From: a virus
Reading direction: 5' to 3' (one strand)
IMG/VR virus record: IMGVR_UViG_3300020465_000114
Span: 1 to 21,000 of that record
DNA length: 21,000 nucleotides
Of this stretch, positions 1 to 5,350 are shown piece after piece. Under the pieces are notes generated by a model. The model was not told where the DNA came from. It saw only the letters and a list, made by a program, of their open reading frames with translations, and made no database searches. Positions within the stretch are counted from its first letter, which is position 1. Each line of letters starts with the position of its first letter. A program made the position numbers and the translations under genes.

Positions 1-56
1 CGAAAAAAGGTAAAGTCCCTAACCTACAACAGTGGGAAACTGCTAGAGAGATATAA
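1..56 (+). CDS. Possible 3' end of an upstream protein gene (partial)
   Basis: Reading from base 3, a frame stays open for 17 codons and stops at TAA 54-56; it encodes KKGKVPNLQQWETAREI. The residue mix looks like a genuine protein end. The alternative frame from base 1 stays open to TGA 94-96 but gives a Lys-rich, low-complexity tail read from poly-A DNA, so I prefer frame 3. No domain can be recognised in so few residues, and the function is unknown. Confidence 0.35.
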   Translation, partial: KKGKVPNLQQWETAREI

Positions 57-89
57 AAAGAATAAAAAATTTCTGAGATATAAAAAAAA

Positions 90-254
90 ATGCTGAGAGT
101 AATTTTTGCCCCTGTAAGGTTCACTGTGTTTGTCCTTTTAGGGGCATTAGTATTATCTGTAACTAACTGTGTGCCTGAGCAAGGTGATATAGGTATACCT
201 GAACGGAGTGAGAACCCCCCACAAAATGGGAGAAGTCTTATTGACACTCTCTAA
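90..254 (+). CDS. Small signal-peptide or membrane-anchored protein, 54 aa
   Basis: The ORF starts at ATG 90 and stops at TAA 252-254. The N-terminus is basic (MLRVIFAPVR) and is followed by a hydrophobic helix (FTVFVLLGALVLSV, about residues 11-24) and then TNCVPE. This resembles a signal peptide or an N-terminal membrane anchor. The single Cys (C27) is placed like a lipoprotein cysteine, but the Asn before it is not canonical for a lipobox. The remaining 27 or so residues are polar and Pro-rich and would lie outside the membrane. There is no strong Shine-Dalgarno sequence, only an A-tract. The last codons contain the -35 box of the promoter for the next gene. I recall similar short hydrophobic proteins ending in polar tails from cyanomyoviruses, but the function is unknown. 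A spanin-like or other envelope role is possible but unsupported. Confidence 0.55.
   Translation: MLRVIFAPVRFTVFVLLGALVLSVTNCVPEQGDIGIPERSENPPQNGRSLIDTL
107..146 (+). other. RNA hairpin inside the 54-aa gene
   Basis: TGCCCCT (107-113) pairs perfectly with AGGGGCA (140-146). A G-T wobble and a T-T mismatch follow, then AAGG (116-119) pairs with CCTT (134-137), closing a loop of about 14 bases. No T-run follows on the + strand, and none follows on the complementary strand either, so it is not a typical intrinsic terminator. It may be an mRNA structural or processing element, or a by-product of coding. Confidence 0.3.
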
Positions 255-269
255 ATATTGTACTATAAT
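241..269 (+). promoter_or_regulatory. Consensus sigma70 promoter (early-type)
   Basis: TTGACA at 241-246 and TATAAT at 264-269 are both perfect consensus hexamers, and the spacer is exactly 17 bases. Transcription would start near base 276, about 18 bases before the ATG of the glycosyltransferase gene. T4-like phages use host-sigma70-like promoters for early genes, so this implies host-polymerase expression before the late phase. The -35 box lies in the last codons of the preceding gene. The spacer also contains TCTAAATA (250-257), which resembles a T4-type late promoter core. Confidence 0.82.
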
Positions 270-279
270 TATAACAAAT

Positions 280-285
280 AAGGTG
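280..285 (+). promoter_or_regulatory. Ribosome binding site for the glycosyltransferase
   Basis: AAGGTG lies 8 bases before ATG 294, at good Shine-Dalgarno spacing, and supports that start. It stands out because several of the baseplate genes downstream have no obvious Shine-Dalgarno sequence. Confidence 0.6.
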
Positions 286-293
286 AATTATTA

Positions 294-1193
294 ATGGCTA
301 AAGGATTTACTGTAAAAGCATCTAAACCCAAGAGTAAGAATCAGGATAAACCTGAGTGGGATTATGATGCCATTAAACGCAGATGGCGTGGAAAGAAGAT
401 AGTCTTCTGCTTACCTGGCAGGGGCGTCTCCTATGTCTACCTGAAAAACTTTTTGCAGTTAGCATTTGATCTTGTACAAAACCAAATGAGTTTGCAGATC
501 TCACAAGATTACTCATCTATGGTAAACTTTGCAAGATGTAAGTGTTTAGGTGCAAATGTATTGAGAGGTCCTGATCAAAAACCTTGGGACGGAAAGTTAG
601 ATTACGATTATCAGTTATGGATTGACTCAGATATAGTCTTTAACACTGAGAAGTTCTGGCAATTGCTTGACATGGCTCTCCCTGAAGAAGCAGTTACTGA
701 GGAGGCAATTACAGAAGAAGAGAAAGATGCTGAAGGTAATGCAATACTGAATGAAGATGGTTCTCCAAAGACTAAGGTAACAGGTATCAGACAAACTATT
801 GATCCTAGTAAGGAGAGAAAGATTGCAGCAGGTTGGTATGCTACTGAAGATGGTAGAACTACCTCTGTAGCACATTGGTTAGAAGAGGATGATTTCAGAA
901 CCAATGGTGGGGTCATGAACCATGAAATGGTTGAGGGTATCTCTAAGAGGAAGAAGCCTTTCACAGTTGACTACACTGGGTTTGGATGGGTGCTGATTAA
1001 GAAGGGTGTGTTTGAGCATGAGGATATAAAGTATCCTTGGTTTGCTCCTAAGATGCAGGTCTTTGAATCAGGTGCTGTCCAAGATATGTGTGGAGAGGAT
1101 GTGAGTTTCTGCTTAGATGCTATGGATGCTGGATTTGAGATCTGGTGTGATCCTAGAATTAGAGTAGGACATGAAAAGACTAGGGTGATATAA
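294..1193 (+). CDS. GT-A-like glycosyltransferase, 299 aa
   Basis: This protein probably transfers a sugar from a nucleotide-sugar donor; the acceptor is unknown. After a basic N-terminus there is a beta strand (KIVFCLPGRGVSY, about residues 35-47). A metal-binding DxD motif follows in WIDSDIVF (D111-S112-D113). Near the C-terminus, CGEDVSFCLDAMDAGFEI (from C266) and a late His (VGHEK, H293) match the ED-plus-His layout of many GT-A enzymes. Between them lies a Glu/Asp-rich stretch (about residues 129-165) that looks like an inserted loop. I recall similar proteins annotated as glycosyltransferases in cyanomyoviruses. A consensus sigma70 promoter and a good Shine-Dalgarno sequence precede it, suggesting early expression. 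It could modify host surface glycans, virion proteins or phage DNA; the sequence does not decide. The fold assignment is fairly firm and the substrate is not known. Confidence 0.75.
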   Translation: MAKGFTVKASKPKSKNQDKPEWDYDAIKRRWRGKKIVFCLPGRGVSYVYLKNFLQLAFDLVQNQMSLQISQDYSSMVNFARCKCLGANVLRGPDQKPWDGKLDYDYQLWIDSDIVFNTEKFWQLLDMALPEEAVTEEAITEEEKDAEGNAILNEDGSPKTKVTGIRQTIDPSKERKIAAGWYATEDGRTTSVAHWLEEDDFRTNGGVMNHEMVEGISKRKKPFTVDYTGFGWVLIKKGVFEHEDIKYPWFAPKMQVFESGAVQDMCGEDVSFCLDAMDAGFEIWCDPRIRVGHEKTRVI

Positions 1194-1194
1194 T

Positions 1195-1341
1195 ATGGCT
1201 ATCATGAAGAAGTCCCTGAGTGGACAGGACTTTGTTGAGACTATTCCTAAGAAGACACTGCAGGGCAGTGGGAAACATACTAAGTATGCTGCTACTTCTA
1301 GGAATAGAGCAAAGAAACCATATAGGGGTCAGGGGAGATAA
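1195..1341 (+). CDS. Small basic conserved phage protein, 48 aa
   Basis: ATG 1195 follows the glycosyltransferase stop codon by one base, so the two are probably translationally coupled. The protein is strongly basic (MAIMKKSLSGQDFVETIPKK at the start, RNRAKKPYRGQGR at the end) and has no membrane helix or Cys. The basic, Gly/Arg-rich tail suggests nucleic-acid or ribosome contact, but that is only inference. I recall short proteins with the same SLSG start and KHTKYAATSRN to YRGQG pattern as a conserved hypothetical family in cyanomyoviruses. The function is unknown. Confidence 0.7.
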   Translation: MAIMKKSLSGQDFVETIPKKTLQGSGKHTKYAATSRNRAKKPYRGQGR

Positions 1342-1392
1342 AAAAATCCGCGGAAACCCCTCTTCCTCTCTGTAGTATATGAGTATAGTTCT

Positions 1393-1482
1393 ATGTGGAT
1401 ACTGATTGCTTATGGGATTGTAATGATCCTAATACTTTTGATGGTGGGGGTTGCCGCTCTAATTAAAAAAGATAGTAAATAG
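1393..1482 (+). CDS. Single-helix membrane miniprotein, 29 aa
   Basis: The ORF encodes MWILIAYGIVMILILLMVGV, then AALIKKDSK and a TAG stop. It is one continuous hydrophobic helix (about residues 2-24) with a Lys-rich end, which by the positive-inside rule would face the cytoplasm. There is no clear Shine-Dalgarno sequence. The 51 bases between the previous stop and this start contain a perfect 8-base palindrome (TCCGCGGA) but no other obvious signal. Single-helix miniproteins are common in T4-like phages. A role at the host membrane is likely from the sequence, but nothing more can be said. Confidence 0.5.
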   Translation: MWILIAYGIVMILILLMVGVAALIKKDSK

Positions 1483-1491
1483 TTAAACCTT

Positions 1492-1498
1492 AAGGGGG
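1492..1498 (+). promoter_or_regulatory. Strong Shine-Dalgarno sequence
   Basis: AAGGGGG sits 5 bases before ATG 1504 and is the best ribosome binding site in the window. It fixes the start of the 87-aa gene. Confidence 0.6.
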
Positions 1499-1503
1499 TA
1501 CTG

Positions 1504-1767
1504 ATGACTGTTAAAGAACACGACCTAGATCATGAGGTCTACTTAGATCCTAAAGATGGTAAGGAGCATGTCAATCATGGTATGCTTGAATATTCTCAAG
1601 AAGATCTAAAACTTCACAATGATGCTTTTCATACTCATAGTGAAGAAGAGGTAGATAAGAATGATGCTAAGATTAATGATTGGCATACAAGACATGAAGA
1701 TCAACACTTAGAAGTGTATTGCGATAACCATCCTGATTCAATGGAGTGTAGAGTTTATGACGACTAA
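1504..1767 (+). CDS. His- and acid-rich small protein, 87 aa
   Basis: The protein has 11 histidines, about 13% of its residues, scattered through a strongly acidic background of Asp and Glu. It has no hydrophobic helix. Pairs such as HTH, WHTRH and EDQH could bind metal, but no known metal-site motif is evident. The C-terminal segment LEVYCDNHPDSMECRVYDD has two Cys and resembles the end of a short conserved cyanophage protein family I recall, so the N-terminal part may be an extension added to it. The start is set by a strong Shine-Dalgarno sequence. Its last 11 bases overlap the next gene in another frame, which implies coupled translation. The function is unknown. Confidence 0.7.
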   Translation: MTVKEHDLDHEVYLDPKDGKEHVNHGMLEYSQEDLKLHNDAFHTHSEEEVDKNDAKINDWHTRHEDQHLEVYCDNHPDSMECRVYDD

Positions 1768-1912
1768 AGAATCTTTCTTAAGAGAAATCAATTACGATGG
1801 GTTAATGCCTAAGCCCAAAAGGGAGTCAAAACATAACGATCTATATGAAAAAACTGATATAGATCCTGAATTATATGATGATTTTGAGAACCCAGTTCCC
1901 ATCCAAGATTAA
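1757..1912 (+). CDS. Small acidic protein, 51 aa, overlapping the previous gene
   Basis: ATG 1757 lies inside the end of the 87-aa gene, in another frame (11-base overlap), and the frame runs to TAA 1910-1912. The protein starts MTTKESFLREINYDG, has a short basic centre (PKPKRESKH), and ends with an acidic tail (DIDPELYDDFENPVPIQD). It has no Cys and no membrane segment. The overlapping start suggests reinitiation by ribosomes leaving the upstream gene. It is the last gene before the late promoter of the baseplate cluster. I do not recognise a family. Confidence 0.6.
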   Translation: MTTKESFLREINYDGLMPKPKRESKHNDLYEKTDIDPELYDDFENPVPIQD

Positions 1913-1921
1913 AAGTTGAAC

Positions 1922-1953
1922 TTACTGTAATAAATAAACAATAATTACTGTAA
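1922..1953 (+). repeat. Direct repeat TTACTGTAA flanking the gp25 promoter
   Basis: TTACTGTAA occurs at 1922-1930 and again at 1945-1953, 23 bases apart. The first copy overlaps the late-promoter motif TAATAAATA (1928-1936) and the second lies just downstream, in what would be the initial transcribed region. Each copy is nearly palindromic. It could be an operator-like pair or chance in AT-rich DNA. Confidence 0.3.
1928..1936 (+). promoter_or_regulatory. T4-type late promoter for gp25 and the baseplate cluster
   Basis: TAATAAATA resembles the T4 late -10 element TATAAATA, which gp55-programmed RNA polymerase recognises without a -35 box. It ends 26 bases before the gp25 start. The same nine bases precede the 723-aa protein and gp8, which strengthens the call. 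It is likely to drive gp25, gp6 and the giant gp7-like gene, since no other such motif is seen at the gp6 or gp7 starts. Confidence 0.65.
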
Positions 1954-1962
1954 CATTAATAC

Positions 1963-2364
1963 GTGCCTATTCAAAGGATTAGTAAAGGATTTCTAGATTT
2001 AAGTGCTAGTTTCCAAAATAACCCTCTCAGCAATGATTTAATTGCGTTAAAAAATGAGAATGCAATTTCACGTTCAGTTCGCAATCTAATATTAACTATA
2101 CAAGGTGAGAGACCTTTTGCTCCTGTACTAGGATCTAATGTCTCGAACCTTTTATTTGATAATATGGATAAATTAACTGCAGCTGCATTGAAAGAAGAGA
2201 TTATTACTACAATAGAAAACTATGAACCACGTGTGGATGTGAATGAAGTAGTATGTAATCCAAATTATGATAATAATGAATATAACGTCACAGTAAAATA
2301 TTATATTGTTGGCATTGATGTGCCAGAACAAGAACTTTCGTTCGCATTAGAACCCACTAGGTAG
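1963..2364 (+). CDS. gp25: Baseplate wedge subunit gp25
   Basis: This is the gp25/TssE-family wedge protein, which sits between the inner baseplate and the sheath and helps trigger sheath contraction. At 133 aa it matches T4 gp25 (132 aa). The family pattern is clear: the MPIQRISKGFLDLSASF start, AISRSVRNLILT, GERPFAPVLGS (about residues 48-58), and the conserved YEPRVDVNEV motif (about residues 87-96) before two C-terminal strands. The start is GTG at 1963; no ATG gives a full-length protein, and cyanophage homologues begin with the same MPIQR. There is no clear Shine-Dalgarno sequence. A late promoter lies 26 bases upstream, and gp6 follows after 4 bases. Confidence 0.95.
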   Translation: MPIQRISKGFLDLSASFQNNPLSNDLIALKNENAISRSVRNLILTIQGERPFAPVLGSNVSNLLFDNMDKLTAAALKEEIITTIENYEPRVDVNEVVCNPNYDNNEYNVTVKYYIVGIDVPEQELSFALEPTR

Positions 2365-2368
2365 ATAA

Positions 2369-4429
2369 ATGCCTTTAGTAAATTTTAGCAACGTCGATTT
2401 TGACCAGATAAAGACCTCAATCAAAGATTATCTTAGATCTAATTCTAATTTCACTGATTATGACTTTGAGGGATCTAATTTATCTGCAATTATTGATACG
2501 CTTGCTTATAACACCTATATTACCTCATATAATGCCAATATGGTAACTAATGAGGTGTTCATTGATTCCGCCACTCTCAGGGAGAATGTGGTATCACTGG
2601 CAAGGAATATAGGTTATGTACCTAGATCCAGAAAGGCAGCAAAAGCATTAGTATCTTTTACTGTTGATTGTACAAATCAAACATCAGTGACGCTGACACT
2701 GAAAGCAGGTATTGTTTTAACAACAGCAAATAAGTTTGGTGGAAGAAATTATACATTTGCTATTCCTGAAGACATTACTGTACCTGTTTTATCTACTGGA
2801 TTTGCTAATTTTGATAATGTTGAGGTATATGAAGGAACTTACATCAATCAGACCTTTACAGTTAGTTCTAGAAACCCAAATCAGAAATATATCCTTCCAA
2901 ATGTAGGAATTGACTCAGATTTGATTAGAGTAATAGTAAAAGATAATGAATTATCATCAGTAAGAGACAAATATCAAAAATTTGATAGTTTATTTAATGT
3001 TAATAAGGATTCTATGGTCTATTTCCTACAAGAAATAGAAAATGAGAGATATGAGGTTATATTTGGTGACGGTGTATTTGGTAAAAAGGTAGAAGAACCT
3101 AATTTTATAGAAGTTAGTTATATTACCTCTAGTGGTTCTGATGCAAATGGTCTACAAAACTTTACTTTCTCTGGAAGACTTATAGATAATGGTGAAACGT
3201 CCATTACTACTGGAATTTCTTTAGTTTATACTGATCAATCCTCTTCAGGAGGTAGTTCTATAGAAAGTATTGAGTCTGTTAAGAAATATGCTCCACAAAT
3301 TTACTCTTCACAGAACCGTGCAGTCACAGCATCTGATTTTGAGGGGTTAGTTCCTAGAATTTATGCTGAAGCAGAGTCAGTCTCTGCATATGGTGGTGAA
3401 GAATTAACACCCCCTAGATATGGTGAAGTGTTTATTAGTGTTAAACCTTATAATGGGGTTTATTTGTCCAGTGCTGTTAAAGATAATATTAAAAATGAGT
3501 TAAGAAAGTACTCTTGTGCTGGAATTATCACTAAAATTCTAGATTTGAAGTATTTGTATGTAGAAACTGATAGTACTGTATATTATGATACAAGTAAAGT
3601 TGCTTCTCCTAACACAGTTAAGAATACTATAGTAGATAATATCACAAATTATGGAAATTCTACCCAATTAAATAAATTTGGAGCTAGATTTAAGTATAGT
3701 AAGTACATTGGAATGATTGATAACAGTCAATCTGCTATTACTTCTAATATCACTACTGTGCATATGAGAAGGGATATGGAACCTGTGTTAAATACTTATA
3801 CAGAATATGAAATTTGTTATGGAAATAGGTTTCATGTAAAGAGTGAGGACGGTTATAACATTAAATCTTCAGGATTTAAGGTTAGTGGTATTAGTGATAT
3901 GGTTTATTTTGGTGATCTTCCAGATAAAAACCTAAAAACAGGAAAAGTTTTCTTATTTAAGTTAAATTCTCCTACACAACCAGTTGTTGTAAAGAAATCA
4001 GTTGGAATTATTGACTATGTTAAGGGTGAAATTAAGTTAAATCCAATAAATTTCATCTCCACTAAGCTTACTAGAGGAGTTACTGGTCAAGAAGTACCAT
4101 TAATTGAAATATCTATGTGTCCTTATTCTAATGATGTTATTGGATTGCAAGATCTTTACTTACAATTAGATGTTGGTAATACAACAGTTACTATGGTTCC
4201 TGATGAAATTACCTCTGGTACTAATACTTCAGGTAGTAGCTATAAAGTAACTTCTAGTTATGCTAATGGACATTTAGTTAGAGGCACTCCTTCATTATCT
4301 ACATCATCTAATGGCACAAATAATGCCACAACAAGTACAAGAACTGTTACATCATCTAACGGTACTAGTACAGCAGGTACAACTAGCACACCTTCCACTA
4401 CTTCTACTGGTAATGGATCTGGATATTAA
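2369..4429 (+). CDS. gp6: Baseplate wedge subunit gp6
   Basis: gp6 forms the ring that joins neighbouring wedges around the T4-type baseplate. The protein has 686 aa, close to T4 gp6 (660). The N-terminal region VDFDQIKTSIKDYLRSN, then LAYNTYITSYNANMV and LRENVVSLARNIGYVPR (about residues 8-89), is typical of the family. A Baseplate_J-like core follows, with FGDGVFGKKV (about residue 231) and GEVFISVKPYNG (about residue 352). Unlike T4 gp6, it ends in a Ser/Thr/Gly/Asn-rich, low-complexity tail from about residue 612 to 686, with the near-repeated units TSSNGTN and TSSNGTS. It starts 4 bases after gp25, with AGGTAG as a weak ribosome site, and the giant gene follows after 6 bases. It should be co-transcribed with gp25. 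Confidence 0.93.
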   Translation: MPLVNFSNVDFDQIKTSIKDYLRSNSNFTDYDFEGSNLSAIIDTLAYNTYITSYNANMVTNEVFIDSATLRENVVSLARNIGYVPRSRKAAKALVSFTVDCTNQTSVTLTLKAGIVLTTANKFGGRNYTFAIPEDITVPVLSTGFANFDNVEVYEGTYINQTFTVSSRNPNQKYILPNVGIDSDLIRVIVKDNELSSVRDKYQKFDSLFNVNKDSMVYFLQEIENERYEVIFGDGVFGKKVEEPNFIEVSYITSSGSDANGLQNFTFSGRLIDNGETSITTGISLVYTDQSSSGGSSIESIESVKKYAPQIYSSQNRAVTASDFEGLVPRIYAEAESVSAYGGEELTPPRYGEVFISVKPYNGVYLSSAVKDNIKNELRKYSCAGIITKILDLKYLYVETDSTVYYDTSKVASPNTVKNTIVDNITNYGNSTQLNKFGARFKYSKYIGMIDNSQSAITSNITTVHMRRDMEPVLNTYTEYEICYGNRFHVKSEDGYNIKSSGFKVSGISDMVYFGDLPDKNLKTGKVFLFKLNSPTQPVVVKKSVGIIDYVKGEIKLNPINFISTKLTRGVTGQEVPLIEISMCPYSNDVIGLQDLYLQLDVGNTTVTMVPDEITSGTNTSGSSYKVTSSYANGHLVRGTPSLSTSSNGTNNATTSTRTVTSSNGTSTAGTTSTPSTTSTGNGSGY

Positions 4430-4435
4430 TAAAAA

Positions 4436-5350
4436 ATGACAATAGATACCAGAATTAAATTTCAGGACATAGTTGAAAATCAACTTCCTCGTTTTGTGAG
4501 GGAAGATTTTCCACTTTTATCCGATTTTTTAAAGAGTTTTTACGTTTCTCAAGAAATTCCTGGTGGACCTTATGATTTAATACAAAATTTAGACCGTTAT
4601 GTGAAAGTTGATGAGTTATTTGCTCTTAAAGACTCAACAATTCTTAACGGTGACTTGAATATGAGTGCTGTTAGCATCAAAGCTGGTGCTGAAGGAAACT
4701 TTACTGTTGGTTTTCCTGAAAATAATGGTCTTATTAAGATAGATGATGAAATAATTACATACGATTATAAAACAGATAGCACTTTTGAGGGGTGTAAAAG
4801 GGGTTTCAGTGGCATTACTTCCTACATTGGGACAAATACACCAGATAAACTAGTATTTTCTCCTTCTGTTGCTGGAATTCACACTTCTGGGTCTCCAATT
4901 CAGAATTTAAACATAGTTTTTCTTCAAGAATTCTTCAAAAAAGTCAAAACACAGTTTGCTCCAGGGTTTACTGATAGAGCTTTTGCTCCAGAAATTGATC
5001 AAAGGAACTTTATTTTTAATTCGGAGAGTTTTTATACCTCAAAAGGTACAGATAATGCCTTTGAAATTCTTTTTAAAGCACTTTATTCTGCAAATGTAGA
5101 AGTTATACATCCAGATCGTTACTTATTCAGACCATCTAATGCAGATTATAAGATAACAAAGGACTTTATTGTTGAAACTATTAGTGGTGATCCTAAAGAA
5201 TTAACTAATTTAACAATAACTCAGAAAGCTACAGGTGCAAGAGGAACAGTTACTAGAGTAGTTCCTATTCTTTATGATAAAGGACAATATCATGAAATCA
5301 GTATAGACTCTGGATTTTCTAGAGATATTAGTGTAAAGGGTACTATTTTT
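4436..5350 (+). other. First half of the split gp7 core
   Basis: These bases encode about residues 1-305. The match to T4 gp7 runs through the short helices (LPRFVREDFPLLSDFL), the FYTSKGTDNAF helix and the ATGARGTVTRV strand pair. In T4 gp7 the next conserved block follows within a few dozen residues; here it comes more than 2,100 residues later. Confidence 0.7.

Noticed and set aside
107-146. Intrinsic terminator at the hairpin
   Set aside because: The stem is good, but no T-run follows it on either strand, and it lies inside an open reading frame.
611-964. Minus-strand ORF of 117 aa
   Set aside because: It lies wholly inside the glycosyltransferase gene, has a Ser-rich composition typical of the reverse complement of coding DNA, and shows no recognisable motif.
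3664-3680. TAAATAAAT within gp6 as a late promoter
   Set aside because: It lacks the TAATAAATA context shared by the three promoters at gene starts, and lies over 700 bases from the next gene.
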